64,000 nucleotides of DNA from Sphaerolaimus hirsutus (Eukaryota > Nematoda > Chromadorea > Monhysterida > Sphaerolaimidae): positions 16,571,855 to 16,635,854 of the forward strand of contig OZ038455.1 of NCBI GenBank assembly GCA_964036195.1, given 5' to 3'. Every line of letters starts with the position of its first letter. Position 1 is the stretch's first letter. The notes below the pieces were generated by a model. That model ran no database searches and was not told the DNA's origin. It was given only the letters and a program-made list of their open reading frames with translations. Positions 1-12,298 of this stretch are shown piece after piece. The translations under genes and the position numbers were made by a program.

Positions 1-185
1 CAAGTGACAAAGCTGTGCCCAAAACAGCAAAGATTTGTTGAAAGATGCGTCATGCAGGTACGTTTTCGCAAGTTGGACAGTTGCTAGTGATAGATTTCAG
101 TGAAAGCAATCTTGCAGAGTATTTTATGTGAAATTTACGCACTTGATTTGAGTTACTGTGAAAGTTGAAAAATTTAATGTCACTG

Positions 186-330
186 AGTAAAATTTACCGC
201 ATTTTTGCGGTAAACTGTACGGTACGGTAAATTTCAAAAACTGCGGTACACGGTATCGTGCGGTAAGTATCTGAAATCTTGGTAAACGGTACGGTAGATA
301 TTCCAAAATTACGGTACGGTACTTTTGCCC
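186..330. repeat. GGTACGGTA-rich degenerate repeat
   Basis: The motif ACGGTACGGTAAA and its variants recur in both orientations (GCGGTAAAC, GGTACGGTAGATA, ATTACGGTACGGTAC), like the word-repeat interiors of elements elsewhere in the window. Termini were not resolved. A looser GGTA/ACCGG-rich patch lies at about 1740-1960. Confidence 0.5.
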
Positions 331-708
331 GCTGCCTTTATATAAACCGGAGTACTAACCCATATGCACCTTATATTTACGCCCCATTTTCCAGGCGCAC
401 TGGTCGGGCCTTTTCCCCACCAACAACCCACTCGATCGAATGTCGCCGCCACGGGCGCCTCCGGTCGATCCGAACGTACAGCAGAAAATGCCCCGCCCAC
501 CCAGGAGAATGCGTCACCAGGAGAAACCGCCCGCTTTTCGAATCCACAGCGGGGAAAGGGTCGGGTATAGGGCGTTCAATCGATATTGGGACGACGAGAT
601 GGATATGAGCCAGTCGAGAAGGAGGCACGATGTCAGGTGTGATGAAGGGGTTGTGGTTTTTTTGACATTTTTTTGGTTTATAAAGTTTGAAGTGAGTGGG
701 ATCTGGGG

Positions 709-894
709 GCAGTCCCAAGCCCTGTAAAGTGTAAAGTAAAGTGTCAAATGTAAAGTCAAATGCAAAGTCAAGTGTCAATCAAAACAAAAAAGAAAAGATA
801 TTATTACTGAACTTTGCATGACAATTGACACTTTACTTTGCATTTGACTTTACATTTGACACTTTACTTTACACTTTACAGGGCTTGGGATTGG
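709..894. mobile_element. GCAGTCC-group element (Mutator-like guess), AAAGTGTCAAATG repeats
   Basis: The left end GCAGTCCCAAGCCCTGTAAA is mirrored by CTTTACAGGGCTTGGGATTG. The interior is AAAGTGTAAAGT / CAAATGTAAAGTCAAATG units inverted around a short AT-rich centre. It is nearly identical to 10322-10507 and 22374-22558, but no clear duplication is visible at this copy. Confidence 0.75.
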
Positions 895-991
895 CACCAG
901 GGTGCGCTGATTAGCAAGGATAGGTCCGACAATGTCTCCCCTATAAAAGTAAGGTGGCCGATAAAATTTTCACAAACTACATATAGTTACG

Positions 992-1287
992 TACTCGTCG
1001 GACCGCATGTTATGCATTTTCCTTAATGAAACACTCCATCATGACGTCATCAAAAATAAAATAAAAAATTTCAAAAATGAAGAAAAAAATGATGTCAGGC
1101 ACAAAACATGAATTGGTCGTACTCGACCCCAGATTATTCTCTTTACTCGAATTTGCATTTTTCTTTTTTTAAATATTTTTCATTTTTTTAAAGTGCATAC
1201 GTAAGTGCGCACGTAAGTATTCTGCTTGCGTGTTATCGACTACGACGTAAGTAATTTTTGCCACATAACTTTGCGGTCCGGCGAGTA
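992..1287. mobile_element. TACTCGGC-group TA-inserting element
   Basis: TACTCGTCGGACCGCATG at the left matches GCGGTCCGGCGAGTA at the right in inverted orientation. The interior shares CACTCCATCATGACGTCATC with the copy at 17936-18187. A TA follows the right end. Confidence 0.6.
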
Positions 1288-2718
1288 TATGTAAAAATCA
1301 AAGACACTGGCGGTCTTTGTGCCAACGTGTTGCGTACAACCGTGCGAAAGTACGCTTAAAAGTGATTTTCGTGAGCCAGCAGCTGTGGACATTTAACAGC
1401 CCTGGACTTCGTAGTTCGTGCAGTTCCGAATTTCTATTTCGACATTTTATCTTTGATTTTCGTTTCCATTTTAACAATTCCGACACTTCACAGACCCGGC
1501 GTGTGGCGCTACAAATCCCAATTCGGCAAGTATTACAAAGATACGACTGAGGCGCACATGGCCAGGGATACGAAAGATAAAAGATGGGATACTTGACCGG
1601 AAGAATGGAACTCATTTTTTGATGGTTGCTTTTTCTATATATTTTTGCGTGTTTCAGCAAATGAACGACTCATCGAAATGACACTCGCAAATCTTATTTT
1701 TTACACCGCGATGCCCTTTTAACATCGCATTTTCTTGAATAGCACCGGGAATTGATTCGGCACCGGAACTATTCGTCGGTACGGGTGCACCACTTACCGC
1801 GGAGTGGCCGGTAAATATACAAAGTAAGGAATGCGCGTACCACTTTATCCGGCTTAGTAAACGCTACGGTATTCAATGCCAAAGGTGTCTTCACGGTTTA
1901 CCGGTAATTAGGAATGCGGTACGGAAATCTGTACAAAAATCTGATAAATTGTGTGCTAAGCTAAATCACAAGATGCCGTTTGCGGTGATTTCATTGTATT
2001 TTCTCCGTTCATACCATCCGTTTCTCCGTGCTTACGGTGTGGTAAATTCCCACAACTTAACATATTCCCACAGTAAGTAATTGCGTGAAAAATGCGTACC
2101 GAACCGCCGTGTACGCTTTCTTTTCACACTGCTAGGTATTGACCTTGATAATATAGAATACCGCGCATTTCTCACGGGTTGCCGGAAGTGCACGAAAGTG
2201 TCAATTATTGCCTCTGTGAACGCTAAAAGCATCCCATTCAAGGTTATATCTCATTCCAAAATGCCCAATTTATACTGGTGTCACATTTTTGCTTTTGGTT
2301 TTGAAGTTGATCCGCGAACTGGACACATGGCGGTCGTAAATTCACGCGTGCAATTTGATTGAATCCCATGAATTTATTTGCAACTTTTAACATAAATATT
2401 TATGTAAATTCGACATTCGCATACATTCTTGCGATGTGCCCTGAAGCGTATTGCATAAATTGAATGTCCCATGAGAAGTTTTGCTTTCCATCAATTGCCT
2501 TTTCATAAACGAACACTCCGTGTCAATTGGGATTCATAATACAATACTTGTTGCCGCTAAAAGTTTGGGAAAATCGGAATATTTACACGGTGGACCATGT
2601 CAGAGTATGTTGATTTTATTTTCGAAAATTTCGTTTGGGTGCGGCCAGACTTTTCTAAAGAACGCGAGCATGGAAGCTTCTTGGAAATTGCGTGAAGATT
2701 TCCAATACAATTCATGGG
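1288..2718. other. No gene recognised
   Basis: The longest open frames (about 120 codons at 1298-1660, minus) match no family I know. There is a small palindrome (TTCCCACAACTTAAC...ATTCCCACAG, 2045-2073) and GGTA-rich patches; otherwise AT-rich unique-looking DNA. Confidence 0.5.
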
Positions 2719-2967
2719 TACCGTATTTCCTCGAATTTCCCCCCGGGGGTTTATTTTTTCTGAGTGAAAATTTTGAGAGACACATGAGAGAAAATGCAAC
2801 AATAACCACCATTTATAAGTTTTTACAGCCTTATATAAGGATGTAGATGGTATAAACAATGTTCTAACGTAACACAGTAAGTGTTTTGAACGTCTGTTAT
2901 GCATTTCCCGGACCACAAATTCATAGTGTCCATTATGAGGGGGGGGGTATTTCGAGGAAATACGGTA
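2719..2967. mobile_element. TACCGTATTT-group element (TCGAAATACCCC word)
   Basis: Starts TACCGTATTTCCTCGAA and ends TTCGAGGAAATACGGTA. Both arms carry runs of C or G beside TTTCGAGG, and TA lies at each edge. About 249 bp. Confidence 0.8.
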
Positions 2968-2996
2968 TTTAATAATTTTACTATTCCTTTCTTGTA

Positions 2997-3186
2997 TACT
3001 CGGCGTACAGCACACTTAGTATGGAAACGTACCATTATTTAATGAATAAAATCTTGTGACAAATTTCGTAATTAATTATTCCATAGTAAAAACGAAATAT
3101 TATGATGAAAAAACTGTATAATTTTTGGTTCATTATTCAGATGGGTTATGGTAGGTTTTCATACTAAGTGTGCTGTCCGCCGCGTA
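2997..3186. mobile_element. TACTCGGC-group element, 190 bp
   Basis: TACTCGGCGTACAGCACAC at the left mirrors GTGTGCTGTCCGCCGCGTA at the right, with TA on each side. It is homologous to 52033-52221 throughout, including the TAATTATTCCATAGTAAAAA centre. Confidence 0.85.
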
Positions 3187-4366
3187 TACCCTCCATCTAA
3201 AAATGGTATATCTCGTCTTCAAATACTTTTGTGTTGTTACTTGTCACAGGACTGACATTTTCAAGAATTTTTGACACACCCTGTATTGGCATGTAAAAAA
3301 TGCCAAAAAACCGTCAGGTTTTCACACGTGATTGTTTTTCAGGAGGTTAAGAGGATTCCTGGAATTTATACAGAAATTTCCCTCACTTTTTTCCTTCGAA
3401 GGTCAGGTGCAAAAATCATTACGATATTGTTAAGTGGTGTTTGCCTCGTTGCAGTTCTTTCATTGCCGTTTCGCTTCCACATTCCAATTTATTCACTTTT
3501 GTGAAAATGAAAATAGAAATTTCAAAATGCATGTTTACTCGAAGCGCGTTATAAATTGCATTCTTTTTCTAGCGAAATGCAGTACTTTTTTTGTTGCGTC
3601 TGCCCAATAGCGTTTGAAACTGAGAGGTCACTTTTCGGTAATCTAGTATTTGCCAAAATCATATCACCAATTTTGGTCCTTTTGACCACTGTTATCGGTG
3701 CAAACTATATCCTACTACATAGTGGTGAAAAAAAACATTTTGAAAAATTGAATATTTTTTTACAAAAAAAGTGGGTACGGAGTGTGAGGTGATAAGACCG
3801 TGTTTGCACGGTTTTTCTGTGATAACAAAAATGCTAGGCTTTTAACTGAGTTGATGCTTAAAAAATTCTTTACAAAGATCTGAGTTGATGCTCTGAAGTT
3901 GAAAAAAGCATACTTAAAAACATTGTTGACAATGAATCTAATGCCATCCCTATATCTTGTAGTGAGTAGTGTGCTTCGGTGATTAGTGTATTTACATAAA
4001 CACATTAACCGGAAAAGTGTGTCGGTGTGAATGCGGTTCGGTGCACTTTTACGGTGTTTCCATCTCTAGACATTGTGACCTTCAGGTGTTGGCGTCAAGT
4101 GTCGCTGCTATGCGATTGTGTAAGTGTTCCGATTGTGGAATTTGAGGAGATCTGACGTCTTATTTACTTACTTTTATTTTGCTGGATAATCACTCGTGTA
4201 TTTGCCCAATTTTCTTTTAAAAAAAGTTCTTGTGTGGTCTGAGTGCTAAAGGTTTTCATATTTTATTGGAAAAATTTTAATGCTGAATTTCTGCGGTGTC
4301 ATAAAATGCAGCTTTCATGGTGAAAAATTGTCCACTGGCTTGCAAGAATTGTTCAACTGAGGACAT
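3187..4366. other. No gene recognised
   Basis: AT-rich sequence with short ORFs (77-81 codons) lacking recognisable motifs. I saw no terminal repeats. Confidence 0.5.
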
Positions 4367-4374
4367 TCATAAAT

Positions 4375-5213
4375 CAGAGTTGTGCAAATACTGGTATTTT
4401 TGGAAAACGTAAACGTAAACGTAAATACCTTTTCCAAATCAAAAGTATAAATACTAAAACGTAAGGTATTTTTAAAATACCAAGGAATACGTAAAAAGTA
4501 ACGTAAACGTAAATTTTTTTACACATAGTATTTGCCATTGTGCTTTGGAAAATACCATTTTTTCACCTTTAGATGGGTAAATCGCTCCATCTGCACCACT
4601 TTCTGTTTAAAGTGTGGTGAAATCCAACTACGCTGGTGATTCTGGAGGAGTCCCAGACCCTGTAATGTCAAATGGCAAGGTGCCATTTTGCTGAGCATTT
4701 TACATAAATTTTGACATTTGCATGAAATTTTACATTTTACAGGGCATCTTACAGAGTCTGGGATTGGCACCTGAGGTTGCTCTCGCCCTGCTAGTTTCAA
4801 AACGTGTGCTACACACACAGTTGTTGCAAACGGTGTTGTCGGAATTCATCACAAAAAATTTATAAACACAAGGCTCCACAAACAAAAAAGTGTTCAGCGT
4901 TTGAACACATTTATGAATATGTACTCAGTATTCCATGTGTAAGTGCAAGCATGCAGTCACTTTTTACGTTTATGTTACGTTTATGCAAAAACACAAGAAT
5001 ATTGTTGGCTGTAGGTGGTGCGGCCCATTTGAACACGTGCTCGTGTGAACGATCACAAATTTTTTTTACGTTTTCCCTAGTACCCGGGTATTTTGGTGAG
5101 GAAAACGTAACAAAACGTGATGGTATTTTTGGAAAACGTAAACGTAAACGTAAGTATAAATACCCGAATAACCGGGTATTTCGGGTAAACGTAAATACGT
5201 TTTTCCAACTCTG
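4375..5213. mobile_element. hAT-like element, CAGAGTTG ends, ACGTAA word
   Basis: Ends CAGAGTTG and CAACTCTG; exact 8-bp target duplication TCATAAAT at 4367-4374 and 5214-5221. Both arms carry tandem ACGTAA (GGAAAACGTAAACGTAA) and the right arm also ACCGGGTATTTCGGGTAAACG. The same layout occurs at 5788-6579 with a different word. Confidence 0.92.
4649..4769. mobile_element. Diverged GCAGTCC-group copy nested in the ACGTAA element
   Basis: AGTCCCAGACCCTGTAATG at the left mirrors ACAGAGTCTGGGATT at the right, with ATTTTGACATTTGC units inverted between. It interrupts the middle of the hAT-like host element. Confidence 0.55.
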
Positions 5214-5787
5214 TCATAAATACCACTTTCGTTTTTTGATCGAAATCCGTAGGATAGGACGTTTAGCATGAGCATCATTCCTACGCAAACAGATTTGTCG
5301 CGCAGGTTTGTCAGACGTGCCTCCCAATCGAATCTGGCACCTGGTTTTTAACTCATAATTGAATCTGGCACCAGATGTTTGCCTTCCCAATTGAATCTGG
5401 GACCTGGCTATTTGTATCATGTTATCGTCTTATACTCTTTCTCTGTTATTCGTCAACTTTTGCTGACTTGGTCAATCTCTTTGGTTATGTATGGCTGACA
5501 TGAAATCACTGATTGTTATGATTCAGTTAACAACGGCGGGATGATTACACACTGCGGCACGTGACCCCGCGCAACGGATGAAAATTACTATTTTATTGTA
5601 GCGGGCATTTGTTGAATGTCCTTTGATATAGGCTTTTCAAGTGTTGTGATTTTCTGCTTCATTTTGCACCACAAAATACTTACCACAGTTAGCATCGAAT
5701 AAATCGTCAATTTTTAGAAAATATGTTTAAATATAATCTCATAGAATCTATCAAGAAAGAAATATAATTAAATCTCTCTCAAAAAAC
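5214..5787. other. Intervening DNA with a short GAATCTGG(C/G)ACC repeat
   Basis: GAATCTGGCACC, GAATCTGGCACCAG and GAATCTGGGACCTGG recur at 5330-5408, possibly a decayed element related to the CCAGTCC ends. Nothing else recognised. Confidence 0.4.
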
Positions 5788-6579
5788 CAGAGTTGTTAAA
5801 ATACCGGTATTTTTGGAAAGTGTAAGTGTAAGTGTAAATACACTTTCCAAATTTTGAGTATGGATACCAAAAGTGTAAGGTATTTTACTAAATACCTAGG
5901 AAAGTGTAAAAAAAGTGTAAGTGTAAAATTTTTTTTAGAAAGAGCTCTCACTGTTGAGCATTAGAATACACCACTGTTTTCACCTTTAGATCAATATATT
6001 TGTCATTTTTATGCATCATTTCACATTTTACTGCCTTTTATGAAACATTTCAGACTGTAGCAAATACTGTAGTGGTATGAAGTTCACTAATAATGGCACT
6101 TTTTCAGTGTTGATATTTACTGATTAAGCAATGCAATACACACTGCTTAAATGCAAGATTGGACATGCAGCAAATGTCAATGCAAAAGCCAGTTGACTTT
6201 GTGTGCAGCTGGTGAATTTCCATTGATCTTGTCCTTTTTACAAAAGTATGATGAAAGTGTAGAATACCATGAGTACTGATCAAAGGTTGGAGATCAAAGG
6301 CCAGTTTTAACATTTGCCATATTTTCTACATTCAATGCATAACTGCATGTGTGCACTGTGCAGTTATTTTTTGTACATGACCCTATTTTATGCTTTCTCA
6401 AAAGCATAAAACAGGGCCATCTGAAAGAAAAAAATACACTTTCTGTACCCGGGTATTTTGCTCAGGAAAGTGTAAAAAAAGTGTATGGGTATTTTATGAA
6501 AGTGTAAGTGTAAGTGTAAATATAAATACCCATTTACCCGGGTATTTCGGGTAAGTGTAAATACACTTTCGCAACTCTG
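5788..6579. mobile_element. hAT-like element, CAGAGTTG ends, GTGTAA word
   Basis: Ends CAGAGTTG / CAACTCTG with exact 8-bp duplication CAAAAAAC (5780-5787 and 6580-6587). The arms read GGAAAGTGTAAGTGTAAG and GGGTAAGTGTAAATACAC: the 4375 element's layout with every ACGTAA replaced by GTGTAA. Confidence 0.92.
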
Positions 6580-6822
6580 CAAAAAACCCGGGGAAAAAAA
6601 TCAGAATTTGATAGATTTTCTGATATTTTTAAAAATCTCAGCAAATCTCTCAAAAAGAAAAGATAATAAAATCTCTCTAGAAAATCGCGAGAAAAATATA
6701 AAATTTTAAAATATAAATCTCCCAGAGATTTTTTCAAATCTAACCGTAGTTACCTACATATTTATGATTTGATCGTTGGCTTCTTTCAATTCCTGGTTCT
6801 GGAAATTCGATGAAAACTAGCA

Positions 6823-7202
6823 TACCGTATATCCTCGGATAAGCTCCCCGGAGAGTTATTTTTTCGTCAGTAGTTTTTGAGGGGGGGGGGGTATTCGAGG
6901 GGGAGTTTTTTTGTCAGAATTTTCAGTAAAATGTATCAGTAATTTACTGCACAAATGGGGTATATTTGGTAATATTTGTAGGAATACAAATCATTTGTAG
7001 GAATACAAAATTCATAATTCAAGCAGGGAAATCAATGTTAGTGAACTCTAGCTGCAAAATAAAATACAATATTTACGTATTAAATACATAAAAACGTTTT
7101 CTACCAATCAAAGTGTGGGGGGGGGGGGTCGCGGGGGGTATTTTTTCCTCACACACAAATAGGCAAATTATTTGAGGGGTGCCTATTCTAGGATATACGG
7201 TA
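6823..7202. mobile_element. TACCGTATTT-group element
   Basis: TACCGTATATCCTCGGATAA on the left mirrors TCTAGGATATACGGTA on the right, with G-run plus TATTCGAGGG subrepeats between. Confidence 0.7.
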
Positions 7203-7436
7203 AACACTAGTCAATGCATCTGCACCACCCTGTATTTATGTAATCACTACATAGTTACATCGATATTATCACCTATATCCCATTGTGAATTTGTAGCACA
7301 ATCGCTTGTCATGATTGATTCCGATGATTGCACCCGGATTGGTTGACTTGTCGCCTATTGCGTAAAATGTAATTTAAATTTTACACATTTCCATGTAATA
7401 CTTACGCATGCATAGAAACGCCCTCTGTCATGCGTG

Positions 7437-7760
7437 GGTGTCCAATACCGATGGAATGGCGCCATGGCCCTGGCGCTCTTTAATGGCGCCAAAGGCGCTT
7501 GGCTAACTTTTCTCTGACGCCCGGCGCCATTATTTTGATGTCGCCAATTTGGCGCCCGGCGCCATTTTTTGAATGGTGCTGTAAATAACGCCGAGATGCC
7601 GTAATGAAAACTTTGATTTTTAGCTACTGGCGACATTATTTCTGGCGCCTAGAGCAATTTTCAAGATTTTTCTCTGGCGCCCATTGGATTTTTTCAGACA
7701 GACCGGCATAAATATTCTCTATGGCGCGACGCCATAGGCGCTTTGGCGTTGTTATTCCTG
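7437..7760. repeat. Degenerate GGCGCC-word element
   Basis: Repeated GGCGCC with ATGGCGCCATGGCCC, GGCGCCCGGCGCC and GGCGCGACGCCATAGGCGC resembles the TAGTGATG/GGCGCC elements, but the termini are too decayed to place. Confidence 0.5.
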
Positions 7761-9987
7761 TTGCTTTTCCCGCACTACATAAATACAGAAAAATGATTGA
7801 ATTTTGGAGCTTCACTGTGAAATTTCAGTTTCATTCACAGTGACCTGAAGGTAGGTTGAAGACTAGGGAAGCCCGCTACCAAATTTCTGACACTTATTTT
7901 ACAATTTTTTTTAAAAATCAGTCACATTTTTGAACGATAAGATTTTCAAATTTTATAGGTATATTTTTTGTGTTACTGCGCTGTAAACGTGTGATGTGAA
8001 TTTAAACTCGATGTTTATATGTTTGCATTCTTGTGGACAATGGCATTCGCTGTAAACATTTTTATAAAAATTGCGTCATATGGCCAATTGTGTCGGCGAT
8101 TGACTTGTGACCGGGTCAGGGTGCCACTCCCAGACTTTTTAAAGTGCTCTGTAAATTGTAAAATGTTATGCAAAGTGCAAAATTTTACAGTCATGTAAAA
8201 TTTCATGCAAAATGTCAACCAGGCACTGAAATTTTTCTGAAATCACCGAGTCAACTAAATACCACTTGTTTATGTCGAAGCGTCAAATGTTTCTTTCATC
8301 CCCTTCCTATTGGGCTGCATTCTATTAATTTTCCATTTTATTTTTATTTTATTTATTTATTTTTATTTATTTTAGATCGTGACCAGAATTGGTTTTTGTA
8401 AAATTCTTTTTACTAAAATTGTGGTAAAATTGTATAAAAATTGTAGTTTATTTTTTCAGTATTTTCCATTTTATTTTTATTTTTTTCTTCAATTTTCCAT
8501 GTTATTTATATTTTTTATTTTACATCGTGACCAGAATTGTTTTTTGTAAAATTCTTTTTACTAATAATCGTAAAATTGTATAATAATTGTACTCTATTAT
8601 TTTTATTCTTCAATTTTTCATTTTATTTTAATTTATTTTTAGTTTTTTTCTCTGAGATTTTGCCAACCCTGATCACAGTATTTAGGTATTCATCAGATTA
8701 TGGTAACATTCTGCGCGAGGCTCATTATAGGCATTATTACATCGTCCGCTCCTTATAGCGGGCGAATAATTTCCCATGCTATCGAAATTTCAATCCCCAT
8801 CTCACCTCAACAAAATGCCCAATTATCTAACTCCATGTCAATTTTCGCGCTGTTATGAGACAATTCTCTTAACTTGTCCATGTCAAAACATGCAGAAATT
8901 TTACATTCATTTTTAAGTGCGTGTGTGTTCACAATCGTGTTGAGAACCCGTTTTTTATCAGCTACCATTCAACTATTGCATTGTATTCTATTGAAGGCGA
9001 CTCCATGCATGCGTGTTTAAGTAAATGTGTAGGTACTTTTTAAATACCTAGGGAGGTATTATACATAGGTGAACATGATAGGTTACATAACACTTTTTGA
9101 CTTTTAAGATTGATTTCATTATATAACATTAAACGTGTTTTTAAAAGATCATTCAATCCACTACTCAAAGATACGTTAAAAACGTTTTAAAAACGTTAAA
9201 ATTTTTAGTTAAAAATTAAAAGTCACCATGGTTTGTTTCTGTTAAGATGACACTTTTACCAGTGGCATAATGAAAAACGCGACACGCTATATGCACTGAA
9301 TAAGGTTACTTTTGATTTGAAATCAGTGATAACAGTTCAACAATTATTCATGCGCCATTTGACATTGGAAATCAGTGTTCCATGAATTTTCGGCGTGTGT
9401 GTGAAATTTTGAACCCCATCCATCCTAAATTTGATGGTTCACCAATGATTTGATAGTTGCTTTTTTAATTTGGGATTATTATATACCTACCTACTCTATT
9501 TCAAGTTGTGTTGTGACCTCATTTGTTCCCGGGGTCAGACTTATTTCGCTGCTAAAACATTTCAAGTGTAGCTACCTTTTGTTCTGGTCGTGTATCTCGA
9601 TCATTTTGTGGAGAATCTTCTCTTCGTGATAATGGGATATGTATATTTCATAATTTGATTATAATTTTGATTGACCTAAAATTTAGTACGTACCTCCGCG
9701 CGCAATTTGCCGAGGTGTGAACTACGCTATTTGAGGTCACTGTTTTTCCGCCATATTGCAAATTGAAATCACACGTTTAGTAAGGTACATAAATATATGT
9801 TTTGATCGTCTCATTTTCACAGTGAACTTAGGTAGTTTCTCATCAGTGGAGTTTTTAATACATGAATTGGCCGTGTTATATTTTTTATTTTTCTTACTTA
9901 GTAAATGTCGGCGGATTCAATTTGCTGAAAAATGATACTGCACCGATGGCAATTTCACAAGTGTCCAAGTAACAAGAAAGGTATTGC
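7761..9987. other. No gene; contains half of an AT-rich hAT-like element and a decayed CAGTCC copy
   Basis: A right end TCTGAGATTTTGCCAACCCTG at 8651-8671 preceded by TTTTATTTTTATTTT repeats is the right half of the CAGGGTTGG group. A CCACTCCCAGACTTT...ATGCAAAGTGCAAAATTTTAC stretch at about 8113-8215 looks like the GCAGTCC group. From 8760 on I see no gene; 9985-10020 is a left end of the TACCGTATTT group. Confidence 0.5.
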
Positions 9988-10257
9988 CGTATTTCCTCCA
10001 AATAACCCCCCCCCCCCGGTATGTGAACTTCTGAAGAGGATTTCTGTGCATGTAAACCCGGTGCACATGAAGACCCTAATTTTCACTCAAAATCTCTTAT
10101 TTTCATACCTTTTTATAGATTTTCACCTTCGAAATCACTAGTTCGTGTGTTTTATTGTCTATTTTCAGCTTTTTTTTGTAGTATATGTGCACATATACCC
10201 ATTTTTAGTCAGTTTTCACCTACTTTTACCGATTTCTATCTTTTTCTACATCTTGAA

Positions 10258-10560
10258 AAAGTCTATACATTAAACACCCGCTAACCCCCCAAACCCCCAA
10301 AGCTATCTATCCCACCAGGGGGCAGTCCCAAGCCCTGTAAAGTAAAGTGTCAAATGTAAAGTCAAATGCAAAGTAATGTGTCAATCAAAACAAAAAAGAA
10401 AAGATTTTATTACTGAACTTTGCATGACAATTGACAGTTTACTTTGCATTTGACTTTACATTTGACACTTTACTTTACACTTTACACTTTACAGGGCTTG
10501 GGACTGCCACCAGAGGAGCGATAAGCTATCTATCCGACCCCTTGCAGGGTCAAAATCTAG
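10258..10560. mobile_element. CTATCTATC-rich element, interrupted
   Basis: AGCTATCTATCCCACC before and AAGCTATCTATCCGACC after flank a GCAGTCC-group insertion (10322-10507). The same phrases occur in the CAGGGGTCTCC element at 50815-51325. Outer ends unresolved. Confidence 0.5.
10322..10507. mobile_element. GCAGTCC-group element with 9-bp duplication
   Basis: GCAGTCCCAAGCCCTGTAAA mirrors TTTACAGGGCTTGGGACTGC. Flanks are CACCAGGGG (10313-10321) and CACCAGAGG (10508-10516), an 8/9 match, the duplication length typical of Mutator-like elements. Confidence 0.8.
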
Positions 10561-10767
10561 AATACTCGTGACATGCACAGCGGGTGGACATGCACAGAGG
10601 CACAGGCTCGTCTCATTTTTTCATAGTGCAAATTTTCAGGGGGGTAAACGATAGGGTACATATATAGGGGGAAAACTGGCAGCAATAAATAAGAAATCAT
10701 GTAAATACATTGCATACATGATAAACATCATTCAAGACAGGGGGTGTTTCGGGGGAGGGGTATTCAT

Positions 10768-11245
10768 TAGGGTTGGGACGATATATCGTATCGAATATCG
10801 AATATCGGATATCGACTATTTTTTCATATCGAATATCGAATATCGATATCGAAACTTTTGAAAAAATATCGAATATCGATATCGAATATCGACCATTTTT
10901 TCGATATTTTCGATATTCTATACTCCCTGGGCCTGACTTCAAATAAGATGAGTTCATCTGACGAGATGAGATGGGCCTGACTTCAGATGATCAGTTGGGT
11001 TTGTGATCAAATGGAAATGCAATATGCCAAATGAGATATGCCATGCTATACCAAAAGCAAAATATCGAAATATCGAAATATCGAAAATATCGAGATATCG
11101 ATATCGAATATCGAGCATTTTTTAATATCGAATATCGAATATCGATATCGAGGGTCCATATCGTATCGATATCGAATATCGAGTTTCAGAAAAAAATATC
11201 GAATATCGAATATCGATATCGAAAAGCCATATCGTCCCAACCCTA
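10768..11245. mobile_element. hAT-like element, TAGGGTTGGG ends, TATCGA word
   Basis: TAGGGTTGGGACGATAT mirrors ATATCGTCCCAACCCTA; exact 8-bp duplication GTATTCAT at 10760-10767 and 11246-11253. The arms are near-continuous ATATCGAATATCGATATCG. It sits inside a TACCGTATTT-group copy whose right end is at about 11280-11315. Confidence 0.93.
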
Positions 11246-11842
11246 GTATTCATTCATAGTGGCTATTTTGAATGTATGGATATTCGTGGGGGAGTATTTC
11301 GAGGAAATACGGTATATTTTAAATAAAGTAAGATGATGAGTGTTAGTCAAGACAAGTGTCAAATGAACCTACGAATGAAAGGTTACATAATTTTTACATA
11401 AATATAGATATTAGTTGTCGGTTTGAGTTTGCTTGTCAATTTGAACTTAAGTCATTTTTTACTGTACCACTTTTTCTGTTTTGTAAATGCATCTGCGAAA
11501 TTGGCGCCAGCATAAATACTGTGGTATTTGCATGAAAATATTATAATACCCGAAAACACTTTAAAATTTGAATTCGTTTGCACTGATGACACTCTTTTTT
11601 ATTTTCCATGCATGATGGTTATAGGTATAAATATTTGTAGATACACTTCAACGGGACGTTCGGCGTGAAATAAAAATGGAAAATTCACTTTTATTTATCC
11701 ACTTGACCCGGAAAGTAAGTTTCAATTTGCAACGGCGAGTTATTCGAGAATGATTGACTTTGCAGTGTATTTACCAGTGGAATGCTTCCCGGAACAAATT
11801 CCCCTTTGAAGGAAAACTGTACGGTCTACTTACGACCATGAA

Positions 11843-12298
11843 TACCGTATTTCCTCGAAATACCCCCCCCCCTTGAAATACCCCCCCCCCTCGTTTGACC
11901 CCCCCCCTCTCGAGACCACTATGAAACAATCACCCCCCCCCTCGAAATACCCCCCCCCAAATTGAGTGTAAAGGGAACGTACATGACAATAACTGTAGTT
12001 CGTGTTCAGTGTACTGCAGAGTACACGTTAAAACAATGTCGGTGTCACGTTAGAACAGTGTACATACCATCTACATACTAATATTAGTCTACAGAACCTT
12101 ATAAATGGCGGTTTTTGTTGCATTTTTCGACGTCTGCGTACGTTTCAGACGACAATTTCGTACTTGGTTTTCAAAAATTTTCTTGTGAAACAATAACCCC
12201 CCCCCCCCTCGAAATACCCCCCCCCTCGTTTAACCCCCCCCTCTCGGGACCACTATGAAACAATCACCCCCCGGGGGGTATTTCGAGGAAATACGGTA
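11843..12298. mobile_element. TACCGTATTT-group element, 456 bp, uninterrupted copy
   Basis: Starts TACCGTATTTCCTCGAAATA and ends TATTTCGAGGAAATACGGTA. Long C-runs alternate with TCGAAATA; GACCACTATGAAACAATCA occurs twice. It is the uninterrupted relative of 52388-52991. Confidence 0.9.

Noticed and set aside
4375..6579. Tandem ACGTAA/GTGTAA arrays as CRISPR or satellite
   Set aside because: Repeats lack regular spacers and are bounded by inverted ends with 8-bp duplications.
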